Origin: Chryseobacterium artocarpi
GTDB lineage: Bacteria > Bacteroidota > Bacteroidia > Flavobacteriales > Weeksellaceae
Assembly (NCBI RefSeq): GCF_001684975.1
Contig: NZ_MAYH01000034.1
Coordinates: 248,001-312,000, forward strand
Direction: 5' to 3'
DNA length: 64,000 bases
Made by a program: the position numbers and the translations under genes. Positions 26,849 through 35,950 of the stretch are shown here, in pieces. The notes under the pieces are model-generated. The model was given only the letters and a program-made list of their open reading frames with translations, was not told where the DNA came from and did not search any database. How positions within the stretch are numbered: position 1 is the stretch's first letter; the number at the start of each line of letters is the position of its first letter.

Positions 26849-27712
26849 ATGAAAGTTACTTTTGAAAGAGTAATTCCCAATGAGAAAAGTTCGTTCCGTA
26901 CGATTCACAACAACTCCCCTATTTCAGAATTCAAATGGGAATATCACTATCATCCCGAAATTGAATTGGTTTGTGTGATTTCCGGGAGCGGAACCCGACA
27001 TGTAGGTTATCATAAAAGTAACTATACTAATGGAGATCTCGTTCTGATTGGCTCCAATATTCCGCATTCTGGATTTGGATTAAATTCTATTGATCCGCAT
27101 GAAGAAATTGTTCTTCAGTTCAAAGAAGAAATTCTTCAGTTTCCCCAACAGGAAGTGGAAGCAAGATCAATTAAAAATTTATTGGAGCTTTCAAAATATG
27201 GTATTCATTTTCATCATAAGGTAAAAAAAGCAATGCTCCCGAAATTAAAGCTAATGCTTGAATCAGAAGGATATAAAAGATACTTATTGCTTCTTGAAAT
27301 TCTTTTCGAATTATCTCAATGTGAAGACTATGAACTTTTGAATAAGGAAATCATGCCTTACACTATTATCTCAAAGAATAAAACCCGTCTTGAGAATATT
27401 TTCACTTATGTAGAACATCATTATGATAAGGAAATTAATATTGAAGAGGTTGCCAAACTTGCTAATCTGACTTTACCTGCGTTTTGTAATTTCTTTAAAA
27501 AAGCAACTCAGATCACCTTCACAGAATTTGTGAACCGTTATCGAATCAACAAAGCCTGTTTACTGATGGCACAGGATAAACCGATTTCAGAATGCAGCTA
27601 TGCTTGTGGTTTCAATAATGTAACCTACTTTAACAGAATGTTTAAAAAATATACTGGGAAGACGCCTTCTGAGTTTATTAAGAATTACTCTCATAATAAG
27701 GTAAACGTGTAA
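26849..27712 (+). CDS. AraC-family transcriptional regulator of the trehalose locus
   Basis: 287 aa. The N-terminal cupin sensor (about 1-150) has EYHYHPEIELVCVISGSGTRHVG and GDLVLIGSNIPHSGFG. The C-terminal pair of AraC helix-turn-helix motifs (about 190-285) has IEEVAKLANLTLPAFCNFFK and YACGFNNVTYFNRMFKKYTG. It is divergent from the permease/trehalase/TonB operon, which it presumably activates in response to a sugar. The ligand is inferred from neighbours only. Confidence 0.92.
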   Translation: MKVTFERVIPNEKSSFRTIHNNSPISEFKWEYHYHPEIELVCVISGSGTRHVGYHKSNYTNGDLVLIGSNIPHSGFGLNSIDPHEEIVLQFKEEILQFPQQEVEARSIKNLLELSKYGIHFHHKVKKAMLPKLKLMLESEGYKRYLLLLEILFELSQCEDYELLNKEIMPYTIISKNKTRLENIFTYVEHHYDKEINIEEVAKLANLTLPAFCNFFKKATQITFTEFVNRYRINKACLLMAQDKPISECSYACGFNNVTYFNRMFKKYTGKTPSEFIKNYSHNKVNV

Positions 27713-27716
27713 TTTT

Positions 27717-27866
27717 CCCACGGATTTCCCAGATTTCACAAATGTTTGCGTTATAAATCCTAATGAAATTATACAACATCAAAAAATCTGCGTAATCTCC
27801 TAAATCTACAAGAATATTATAATAGCCACTAATTCACAAATAAAAAAGAATTCATGCATTAGTGGC
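27717..27866. repeat. Intergenic repeat pair (CCCACGGAT element and GCCACTAAT hairpin)
   Basis: 27717-27807 is a degenerate relative of the 21249 element (CCCACGGATTTCCCAGATTT ... AATCTGCGTAATCTCC). 27825-27866 is a hairpin element with ends GCCACTAAT and ATTAGTGGC. Its ends match those of the elements at 35993 and 36277. No coding capacity was seen in the 257-base gap. Confidence 0.6.
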
Positions 27867-27912
27867 AAATAAAAACGGTATAAAAAGCTGCGCAATCTGT
27901 AGGAAATAAAAA

Positions 27913-27934
27913 AGCTGTCCTAAAAAAGAACAGC
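27913..27934 (-). terminator. Terminator of the thioredoxin-like gene
   Basis: On the minus strand AGCTGTTC / GGACAGCT with an A/T loop and the tail TTTTTTATTT. Confidence 0.7.
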
Positions 27935-27969
27935 TATATATTATAATAAATAAGAATCGGTAACCGAAA

Positions 27970-28524
27970 CTATTTCCATTTAATATTACATCCCATGCTT
28001 GGTCTTTGAATTTCTTCCTGAGCTTCTCCAGCTAAAAGGTTTTCAAAAGCAATAATCAAATCTTCTCCGGTAACATCTTTATTATTTCCTGGTCTTGAAT
28101 CATCCATCTGACCTCTGTAGACAAGATCTAATTTATCATCAAAGAAATAAAAATCGGGAGTACAAGCTGCATCATAAGCTTTTGCTACTGCCTGACTTTC
28201 GTCGAATAAATAAGGAAAATCAAATCTTCTGTCGATTTGGAATTCAATCATTTTTTCTGGAGAATCATCCGGATATTTTTCAATATCATTAGCATTGATC
28301 GCGATGAATTCAATTCCTTTATCATTGTAATCTTCATATAATTCGTTGATCTTATCAATCACATGAAGAACAAACGGACAATGGTTACACATAAAGATTA
28401 CCAATGTTCCATTTTCTCCTTTCAGTTCTTCCAAAGACTGAAGTTCATTCGTTTTTGACGGGTTTGGAAGCTCAAAAAACGGAGCTTTTGTACCTAATGC
28501 CAACATATTTGATGGAGTATTCAT
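27970..28524 (-). CDS. Thioredoxin-family (AhpC/TSA-like) protein
   Basis: 184 aa from the ATG at 28524. A GTG-started extension to 28545 overlaps the -7 box and was rejected. Thioredoxin fold: LGTKAPFFELPNP at the start, a CxxC active site in FMCNHCPFVLHV (about 45-56), then GIEFIAINANDIEKYP, and a cis-Pro region ACTPDFYFF. This resembles the redoxin proteins that read PxxFxLP...CNHCPxV. It is probably a cytosolic thiol oxidoreductase or peroxidase. Monocistronic. Confidence 0.88.
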   Translation of the reverse strand: MNTPSNMLALGTKAPFFELPNPSKTNELQSLEELKGENGTLVIFMCNHCPFVLHVIDKINELYEDYNDKGIEFIAINANDIEKYPDDSPEKMIEFQIDRRFDFPYLFDESQAVAKAYDAACTPDFYFFDDKLDLVYRGQMDDSRPGNNKDVTGEDLIIAFENLLAGEAQEEIQRPSMGCNIKWK

Positions 28525-28544
28525 ATCCTTTTTCTTTAGTTTCA

Positions 28545-28552
28545 CAAAGATA
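28545..28552 (-). promoter_or_regulatory. -7 box of the thioredoxin-like gene
   Basis: TATCTTTG on the minus strand, 20 nt before the ATG. It supports the shorter start. Confidence 0.55.
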
Positions 28553-28759
28553 GAAATTTCTTTGGTTATATGGTAAGGAAGATAGGAGCTGGAAAAACAG
28601 AACTTATTCTTCCCAATATATTTATTGAGTAAAGCTATATATTTTATTAATTTTTACAATAATTTAAAATCAATGCATCTCATCTACTTCCAGTTCTCGC
28701 TTTTTCCATCTTTTAATTCATTTCTAAAATCTTCTTTTTTCATTAAATGTAAAATATGG

Positions 28760-28805
28760 TTTGGAAGATATCCTCAAAAGTTTGTAGTTTTGCTAACACT
28801 GTTAG
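28760..28805 (+). promoter_or_regulatory. tetR promoter with overlapping palindromic operator
   Basis: TTTG (28760-28763), a 21-nt spacer and TAGTTTTG (28785-28792) match the Bacteroidota promoter. The palindrome CTAACACTGTTAG follows at once (28793-28805), where transcription should begin. The same site occurs three times before the efflux genes, so TetR autoregulation is likely. Confidence 0.75.
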
Positions 28806-28816
28806 AAAAGAATATC

Positions 28817-29413
28817 ATGGGTCTACATGAACGTCGTCAAAGAGAAAAAGAATCTATCCGTGCAAGTATCTTGCAGGCTGCATTCACTTTGGCTAAATCT
28901 GAAGGCTGGGCATCACTTTCCATGCGTAAAATAGCAGACGCTATTGAATACAGCGCACCGGTGGTGTATGATTATTTCGAAAATAAGGAAGCTATTTTAT
29001 TTGAAATTTCATTGGATGGCTTTCACAAATTACATATAGAATTATTAAAGGCACAGCAGAAGCACAGTACACCAGAAGAGCAACTTCTTGCTATTGTTGA
29101 TGCTTATTGGAACTTTGCTTTTAATAATAAGGAATATTACCAACTGATGTTTGGATTGGGAATGCAATGTTGTGGAAAAGGACAGATGAAGAAAGAGTTT
29201 TCTTCTTTCCAGGAGCTGATCTACGAATGTACTTATAACATCATTGAAAAGAACGGATCAAACACAGATAATGCATGTCATATGTCTCATGCTTTATTTT
29301 CAGCAGTACATGGAATGATTTCCATCATGATGATGCGTACAGGAGATATTCCGTCTACTATGAATAAATCGACTTTAGATGAAACAGTTTCATCTTTTAT
29401 AAAGTCCTTGTAA
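28817..29413 (+). CDS. TetR/AcrR-family repressor of the efflux operon
   Basis: 198 aa from the ATG at 28817; the frame is open further upstream but the promoter lies inside that stretch. The N-terminal helix-turn-helix is SMRKIADAIEYSAPVVYDYF (about 35-54), followed by NKEAILFEISLDGF. The C-terminal ligand domain of about 140 residues includes WNFAFNNKEYYQLMFGLGMQ. It is adjacent to and co-oriented with the RND pump genes and shares a palindromic operator with them. It should repress the pump until a drug-like ligand binds. Confidence 0.93.
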   Translation: MGLHERRQREKESIRASILQAAFTLAKSEGWASLSMRKIADAIEYSAPVVYDYFENKEAILFEISLDGFHKLHIELLKAQQKHSTPEEQLLAIVDAYWNFAFNNKEYYQLMFGLGMQCCGKGQMKKEFSSFQELIYECTYNIIEKNGSNTDNACHMSHALFSAVHGMISIMMMRTGDIPSTMNKSTLDETVSSFIKSL

Positions 29414-29432
29414 TATTTTTTTAAATCAAAAT

Positions 29433-29711
29433 TTAACACCGTTAGGAAAATTAACATTGAATTAATAAGCTCAATTGTTAAAATCTTAATTTAAAAACAA
29501 AAATAAACTATGCAAAACTCTACTCCATTTAATTGTTAAAGAATTTTTTTTTCATCACAAATTAACACTGTTAGTAAAATTAACACACATTACACCTCAC
29601 ATCTTCATATACTTAAATACATTAAAACAATTTTCAATTATGGGAACAATCGACATGATCGAGCATTAAAAATTCTGTAATTTTTTTTGAACAAATCATT
29701 AACACTGTTAG
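29433..29711 (+). promoter_or_regulatory. Three TetR-type operators upstream of the efflux genes
   Basis: TTAACACCGTTAG at 29433-29445, TTAACACTGTTAG at 29562-29574 and TTAACACTGTTAG at 29699-29711. The spacing is 129 and 137 nt, and similarity continues downstream (GGAAAATTAACA or close). The only other copy is on the tetR promoter. No exact TAnnTTTG box was found in this 369-base leader. Confidence 0.7.
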
Positions 29712-29782
29712 GAAAAAAAACAGCATTTATTAGAAAGAAACATTACTTAAATCTAACACTTCATTAAAAAAATTAAACCAAA

Positions 29783-30943
29783 ATGAAAATACCTGGAAAA
29801 ACAAGGTTTATTGTACTTATTTCAAGTATAATTCTTTTACAGAGCTGCACGAAGGCTGCAGAAGGATCTAATTCCGCACCACCAGCTCCAGAACTTCCGG
29901 TTTATACCGTTATCACCTCTCCTGCTACCACTTATCAGGAATTTCCGACTGCTTTGGAAGGAAAAAACAATGTGGAAATCAGATCTCAGGTGGATGGATA
30001 TCTTGACAGAATTTATGTAGAGGAAGGAGCTTACGTAAGAGCCGGACAGCCTTTATTTAAAATAGATTCAAGAAGTTATGGCGAGCAGATGAATATGGCT
30101 CAGGCAAATCTTCAGGCAGCAAATGCCAATATACAAAAAGCTAAAGTAGAAGTTGACAGACTTCAGCCTTTGGTTGCTGCAAAAGTAGTTTCCGATGTAC
30201 AGCTTAAAACGGCGAAAGCTAATTATGAAGCGGCTGTAGCTGCAGCTTCACAGGCTAGAGCATCTGTAGGAAGCGCAAGAATCAATGTAGGATTTACCAC
30301 CATTACTGCTCCTGTAAGTGGATATATTGGAAGAATCCCATTCAAAAAAGGAAGTCTGATTTCAAGAACAGATCCTAATCCTTTGACTTTATTATCAGAT
30401 ATCAGTGAAATTTATGCGTATTTCTCTTTAAGTGAACTTGATTTTATTGCTTTCCAGAATAAATATGCGGGAGCTACTTTAGAAGAAAAACTTAAAAATA
30501 TGCCGATGGTAGAGCTGGTAATCGCTGATAACAGTACTTATCCTGAAAAAGGAAGATTAAGTATTGTAGACGGGCAATTTGATAAAACTACCGGAGCAAT
30601 CAGTGTACGTGCAGTTTTTCCTAATGTAAACGGAGCGTTAAGAACAGGAAATACAGGAAGAGTTCGTATGCCTCAACTGATTTCAAATGCAGTGGTAATT
30701 CCTCAGGAGTCAACATTTGAAATTCAGGATAAAACGTATGTCTATGTAATGGGTAAAGACCAGAAAGTAACCGGAAAACCAATCAAAATATCCGGAAAAA
30801 CAGACAGTTATTATTTTATTTCTGAAGGACTTACACCTGGAGAAAAGATTGTTTACACCGGAATCGGAAACCTGAAAGACGGCGCTTCCATCAAACCGAA
30901 AGCCATCTCTTCAGACAGTTTATTGAGAGCAAAACCTTTGTAA
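29783..30943 (+). CDS. RND efflux periplasmic adaptor (membrane fusion protein)
   Basis: 386 aa lipoprotein: lipobox LLQSC at about residue 24. The barrel-sandwich half-motifs are EIRSQVDGYLDRIYVEEGAYV and TITAPVSGYIGRIPFKKGSL. A helical hairpin lies between (AQANLQAANANIQKAKVEVD) and a beta-barrel/membrane-proximal domain follows. It bridges the inner-membrane pump and the outer-membrane channel. First gene of a pump set controlled by the upstream TetR; 142 nt to the pump gene. Confidence 0.94.
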   Translation: MKIPGKTRFIVLISSIILLQSCTKAAEGSNSAPPAPELPVYTVITSPATTYQEFPTALEGKNNVEIRSQVDGYLDRIYVEEGAYVRAGQPLFKIDSRSYGEQMNMAQANLQAANANIQKAKVEVDRLQPLVAAKVVSDVQLKTAKANYEAAVAAASQARASVGSARINVGFTTITAPVSGYIGRIPFKKGSLISRTDPNPLTLLSDISEIYAYFSLSELDFIAFQNKYAGATLEEKLKNMPMVELVIADNSTYPEKGRLSIVDGQFDKTTGAISVRAVFPNVNGALRTGNTGRVRMPQLISNAVVIPQESTFEIQDKTYVYVMGKDQKVTGKPIKISGKTDSYYFISEGLTPGEKIVYTGIGNLKDGASIKPKAISSDSLLRAKPL

Positions 30944-31085
30944 TAACTATTTAAGAGCAGTTTAAACCTCATCTTTTTAGCCTTTAAGTTTTGAAAATCA
31001 TTATCAATACATCGATTTTATTTTCAACTCAATCAACTTAAGTGCAATAAGGCGTGTTTAGACAACATTAAAAAATAAACTTCTT

Positions 31086-34000
31086 ATGTTAAAACAATTT
31101 ATAGAAAGACCGGTCCTTTCAACGGTCATCTCCATCATACTCTTATTATTGGGAGCTCTGTCTCTCTTTAATTTGCCTATCGCGCTCTTCCCGGACATTG
31201 CTCCGCCAAGTGTTCAGGTAACGGCTTTTTATCCGGGAGCAAATGCTGAAGTAGTGGCACGTTCCGTTGCAACACCTATTGAAGAAGCAGTAAACGGAGT
31301 GGAAAACATGACGTACATGACTTCCAACTCAAGTAATGACGGTACTATGACCTTAAGCGTTTTCTTTAAGCAGGGATCTGATCCTGATAATGCTGCTGTA
31401 AACGTACAAAACCGTGTATCCAAAGCAATGAGCCAGCTTCCTCAGGAAGTGGTACAAGCAGGAATTTCTACACAGAAGGTTCAGAATAGTATGATTATGT
31501 TCATGGGATTATCGAGTGATGATCCTAAACAATATGATGAGCTTTTCTTACAGAATTATCTTAAGATCAACGTAATTCCACAGATCCAACGTATTCCAGG
31601 AGTTGCACAGGCGCAGGTTTTCGGAACCAGAGATTATTCCATGAGAATCTGGTTAAAACCGGATAGACTGGCTGCCAACAATCTTTCCCCACAGGAAGTT
31701 TTGAATGCCATTAAAGACCACAACCTTGAAGCTGCTCCAGGACGCCTTGGACAGGGAAGCAAGGAAACTTATGAATATATCCTTAAATATAAAGGTAAGC
31801 TGAATAAAGGTGAAGACTATGAAAGCATAGCCATTAAAGCAAATAGTGATGGATCATTCTTAAGATTAAAAGATGTTGCGAGGGTAGAATTCGGTTCTTA
31901 TACTTATACCGCAACCAACAGAGTAGACGGAAAACCGGTTGCCGGATTTGCCATTCTCCAAACGGCAGGTTCAAACGCAAATGAGATCCTTACTGAGATT
32001 GAAAAGCAGGTAAAAGTAATGGAAACCTCCCTTCCAAAAGGAGTGAAGCCTATTATCATGTATAATTCCAAGGATTTCCTTGATGCTTCTATCCATCAGG
32101 TAGTAGAAACATTGGTTATTGCATTCATTCTGGTATTTATTGTAGTTTATATTTTCCTTCAGGATTTCAGATCTACTTTAATTCCAGCCATTGCAGTCCC
32201 TGTAGCGATTATTGGTACTTTCTTCTTCCTTCAGTTATTTGGTTTCAGTATCAATATGCTTACTTTATTTGCTTTGGTACTTGCCATCGGTATTGTAGTA
32301 GATGACGCGATTGTGGTAGTGGAAGCCGTCCATTCCAAAATGGAACAGACGGGAATGCCTGTAGAACATGCAACTATGAACTCTATGAGTGAAATCTCAG
32401 GAGCGATTATTTCCATTACATTGGTAATGTGTGCGGTATTTATTCCTGTTGGATTCATGCAAGGACCTGCGGGAGTTTTCTACAGACAGTTTGCCTTTAC
32501 ATTAGCTATTGCGATTATGATCTCCGCAGTAAATGCATTAACATTAAGCCCAGCGTTATGTGCTCTTTTCCTAAACGATCCTCAGGGAGAACACGGTGAA
32601 CATGGTCATAAAAAAGGTTTTGGAGCAAGATTTTTCAATGCATTTAATGCAAGCTTCAATAACATGACCAAAAAATATATTTACAGCCTTAAGTTTTTAA
32701 TCAAAAATAAATGGGTTGCCATCGGAGGTCTTGTAGTGATAACAGCGGCAAGTATTTTCATGATTAAAAAAGCTCCTTCAGGATTTATTCCAACGGAAGA
32801 TCAAGGATTTGTACTGTATGCAGTAAATACTCCTCCGGGAAGTTCACTGGAAAGAACCCACAATGCTACGGCGCAGATTGATAAAATTATTAACGGAGAA
32901 AAAGCAACCAATCACCTTTGGGTAGCTGATGGAATGAACTTCATCAGTAATGCCAATGCTTCTCCTTACTCTGCAGGTTTTATCAAACTTAAAGATTATG
33001 ATAAGCGTGGAGAAATGAAAGATCCTGATCAGATTGCTGCTACTTTGACAGGAAGAGTAAGCCAGGTAAAAGATGCCAACGCTTTCTTCTTCAACTTCCC
33101 AACTATTCAGGGATTTGGTAACGTTTCCGGTTTTGAATTTATGCTTCAGGATAAAACCAACGGATCTTTTGAGCAATTGGGAACAACAACCCAACAGTTC
33201 ATTGGTGAATTGATGAAACGCCCGGAAATTGCATTTGCCTTTACAACCTATGCAGCCGGAAATCCACAATATACGATTGATGTAGATACGGACAAAGCAA
33301 ATCAGCTGGGGGTTTCTGTAACAGAATTAATGCAGACCATGCAGATTTATTACGGAAGTAGCTTCGTTTCAGATTTCAACAGATTCGGAAAATACTACAG
33401 AGTAATGGCTCAGGCGGATATTCCCTATCGTACGGATATTAATTCTTTGGAAGGAATTTATGTTAAAAATAAATCCGGAGAAATGGTTCCTGCCAAGACT
33501 TTAGTGACCTTAAAAAGAACGTTCGGTCCTGAAACAGTAACAAGAAACAACCTATTCAATGCTGTAACGATCAATGGTACCCCAAAACCCGGATATAGTA
33601 CCGGAGATGCCATCAAAGCTGTTGAAGAAGTAGCTCAACAATCTTTACCAAGAGGTTACGGATATGAGTGGACAGGAATTACCCGTGAAGAGATCAAAAC
33701 TGGTGGGCAAACCACTTTTATCTTCCTTTTAAGTATTCTTTTTGTTTATTTCTTATTGGCAGCACAATATGAAAGTTACATTCTTCCGTTCGCTATTATT
33801 CTAACGATTCCGACAGGGATTTTTGGAGTATTTGCCTTCACAGGGCTTGCAGGAATTGATAATAACATTTATGTACAGGTCGGATTAATAATGCTCGTTG
33901 GGCTATTAGCAAAAAATGCAATTCTTATTGTAGAATTTGCTGTACAGCGAAGAAAAGCAGGAAGATCATTAATTGAATCTGCTCTTCAGGCTTCAAGATT

Positions 34001-34271
34001 ACGTTTAAGACCAATCTTAATGACCTCTTTTGCCTTCATTGTGGGAATGCTTCCTCTGGTTTGGACACAAGGTGCTTCTGCAAAAGGAAATCATTCCATC
34101 GGATACAGTACTGTAGGAGGAATGCTTACAGGAGTAGTATTCGGGATTTTCATTATTCCGGTAATGTATGTTGTTTTCCAATATCTGCATGAAAAAATGC
34201 CGAGCAGAAAGAAAAAGAGACTTCTGAAAAAGCAGATGGAGGAAGAACTTTTAGCTTCAACAATTAATTAA
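31086..34271 (+). CDS. RND-family inner-membrane efflux pump (HAE1/AcrB-like)
   Basis: 1061 aa, full length for the family. It starts FIERPVLSTVISIILLLLGA. The TM4 proton-relay Asp pair is GIVVDDAIVVVEAVHSKM (about 400-417), and the TM10 Lys is in LLAKNAILIVEFAVQRRKAG. Two large periplasmic loops carry the porter and docking regions. It exports hydrophobic or amphiphilic compounds using the proton gradient; specificity is not readable. A His-rich loop (GEHGEHGHKKG, about 500) connects the halves. Between the adaptor and outer-membrane channel genes. Confidence 0.96.
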   Translation: MLKQFIERPVLSTVISIILLLLGALSLFNLPIALFPDIAPPSVQVTAFYPGANAEVVARSVATPIEEAVNGVENMTYMTSNSSNDGTMTLSVFFKQGSDPDNAAVNVQNRVSKAMSQLPQEVVQAGISTQKVQNSMIMFMGLSSDDPKQYDELFLQNYLKINVIPQIQRIPGVAQAQVFGTRDYSMRIWLKPDRLAANNLSPQEVLNAIKDHNLEAAPGRLGQGSKETYEYILKYKGKLNKGEDYESIAIKANSDGSFLRLKDVARVEFGSYTYTATNRVDGKPVAGFAILQTAGSNANEILTEIEKQVKVMETSLPKGVKPIIMYNSKDFLDASIHQVVETLVIAFILVFIVVYIFLQDFRSTLIPAIAVPVAIIGTFFFLQLFGFSINMLTLFALVLAIGIVVDDAIVVVEAVHSKMEQTGMPVEHATMNSMSEISGAIISITLVMCAVFIPVGFMQGPAGVFYRQFAFTLAIAIMISAVNALTLSPALCALFLNDPQGEHGEHGHKKGFGARFFNAFNASFNNMTKKYIYSLKFLIKNKWVAIGGLVVITAASIFMIKKAPSGFIPTEDQGFVLYAVNTPPGSSLERTHNATAQIDKIINGEKATNHLWVADGMNFISNANASPYSAGFIKLKDYDKRGEMKDPDQIAATLTGRVSQVKDANAFFFNFPTIQGFGNVSGFEFMLQDKTNGSFEQLGTTTQQFIGELMKRPEIAFAFTTYAAGNPQYTIDVDTDKANQLGVSVTELMQTMQIYYGSSFVSDFNRFGKYYRVMAQADIPYRTDINSLEGIYVKNKSGEMVPAKTLVTLKRTFGPETVTRNNLFNAVTINGTPKPGYSTGDAIKAVEEVAQQSLPRGYGYEWTGITREEIKTGGQTTFIFLLSILFVYFLLAAQYESYILPFAIILTIPTGIFGVFAFTGLAGIDNNIYVQVGLIMLVGLLAKNAILIVEFAVQRRKAGRSLIESALQASRLRLRPILMTSFAFIVGMLPLVWTQGASAKGNHSIGYSTVGGMLTGVVFGIFIIPVMYVVFQYLHEKMPSRKKKRLLKKQMEEELLASTIN

Positions 34272-34455
34272 ATGCAAAAGAAGAAAGGTTTATAGGTCAA
34301 AAAGATTTTTAGAATAACACTTAAGCAATTTTAAAGTTAAAAGCATTCTGTATAAGAAGTACACGTAAGTTTTTAAAAACATTTGATCTTCCTATCTACA
34401 AAAATCTGTGGAAAACAATAAACCTCAACATTATTTAAGTCATTAAACCAAAATT

Positions 34456-35868
34456 ATGAAAAGACTAAAAAATATTATATTAACATTCGCCATAGCTTTA
34501 GGATCTGTTTCGTGTGTGTCAAAACTGGCATACGCGGAACCGGATCTCCCGCTACCGGAAAAATTTCAGTACACAGCAACTGCCGATACAGCAAGTATTG
34601 CCAATCTGGAATGGAAACAGTTTTTCAACGATCCTATTTTACAGGAACTGATTGAAAAAGGTATTAAAAACAATTATGATCTTCAGATTGCTTTAAAACA
34701 GGTTGCATCATCACAGGAAAAACTGAAACAGGCAAAATATATGCAATATCCCGATGTTGGTTTTGGAGTAGCAGCTCAGATTTCAAAGCCTTCTAAAAAT
34801 AGCATGAATGGACAAAGCTTAAATTTATTTTTAGGTCAAAGTCATGTTGAAGATTATAACGCAGCTTTCAACTTATCATGGGAAGCAGACATCTGGGGGA
34901 AAATCAAAAACCAGCAGGAAGTTTCAAGAATACAGTATTTGCAGACCTATGAAGGTTCAAAAGCTATTCAGACACAAGTAGTAGCGGCAATTGCTCAAGG
35001 ATATTACAACCTTTTGATGCTTGACAAACAATTAAGTATTGCAAAATCTAATTTAGAATTGAGCAATAATACCTTGATGATCACACAAAAAATGTGGGAA
35101 AGTGGAGACACAACATCTTTGGGAGTGCAACAGGCTAACGCTCAAAAGCAGGCAACAGAACTTCTGATCTCACAATTGGAACAAAATATTGCCATACAGG
35201 AAAATGCTTTAAGTATTCTTGTTGGAGAAACCCCTAATAAAATCAACAGAACAATCGAAATGTCTGACACTTCCTTACCTCAGAATATCATAGCTGGGCT
35301 TCCCGCAGCGATGGTAAGCCGCAGACCGGATGTACGTCAGCAGGAATTGGTTTTATTGGAATCAAATGCCATGGTAGGAATTGCACAGGCTAATATGTAT
35401 CCTGCATTAAAGATTACAGCAAATGGCGGAGTGAATTCTTTTAAAATTGATAACTGGTTTCAGATTCCGGCATCATTATTCGGGTCTGTATTAGGAGGAA
35501 TTACTCAACCTATTTTTCAAAAAAGACAATTGAAAACGGATTTTGAAGTAGCAAAAATTCAAAGGGAGAAAAATGTATTGGCATTTCGTCAATCAGTTTT
35601 AAATGCTGTGGGAGAAGTTTCTGATGCCTTGGTTTCTAATGAAAACTTAAAAGTTCAGGAGCAAAAAGCAAATGAGCAATCCACTACATTAAAAGATGGA
35701 ATTAAAAGCGCACAACTTCTTTACAGAGGAGGTTCAGCCAATTATCTTGAAGTGATTACCGCACAGGGAAATTCTCTTCAGGCAGAGTTGAACCTTGCTT
35801 CCATTAAAAGACAGAGATTAAGCAGCATTGTAGATCTATACAGAGCGCTGGGTGGCGGTTGGAAGTAG
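34456..35868 (+). CDS. RND efflux outer-membrane channel (TolC/OprM-like lipoprotein)
   Basis: 470 aa. Lipoprotein signal with lipobox GSVSC (about residue 21). Two outer-membrane efflux protein repeats of long helices are visible. The first contains LEWKQFFNDPILQELIEKGI and AAFNLSWEADIWGKIKNQQE. The second contains SRRPDVRQQELVLLESNAMVGIAQANMYP, with the typical RRPDV. It forms the exit duct for the pump encoded upstream. Followed by a strong terminator, the last gene of the efflux operon. Confidence 0.95.
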   Translation: MKRLKNIILTFAIALGSVSCVSKLAYAEPDLPLPEKFQYTATADTASIANLEWKQFFNDPILQELIEKGIKNNYDLQIALKQVASSQEKLKQAKYMQYPDVGFGVAAQISKPSKNSMNGQSLNLFLGQSHVEDYNAAFNLSWEADIWGKIKNQQEVSRIQYLQTYEGSKAIQTQVVAAIAQGYYNLLMLDKQLSIAKSNLELSNNTLMITQKMWESGDTTSLGVQQANAQKQATELLISQLEQNIAIQENALSILVGETPNKINRTIEMSDTSLPQNIIAGLPAAMVSRRPDVRQQELVLLESNAMVGIAQANMYPALKITANGGVNSFKIDNWFQIPASLFGSVLGGITQPIFQKRQLKTDFEVAKIQREKNVLAFRQSVLNAVGEVSDALVSNENLKVQEQKANEQSTTLKDGIKSAQLLYRGGSANYLEVITAQGNSLQAELNLASIKRQRLSSIVDLYRALGGGWK

Positions 35869-35893
35869 TAAATTAAATTATATTTGTTTTAAG

Positions 35894-35917
35894 ATGCGGT
35901 TCTTTTCAGAGCCGCAT
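35894..35917 (+). terminator. Terminator of the efflux operon
   Basis: ATGCGGTTC / GAGCCGCAT (one wobble), followed by TTTTTTA. Confidence 0.85.
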
Positions 35918-35950
35918 TTTTTATAGGGAACCTTGTCAAAAATACGGATT

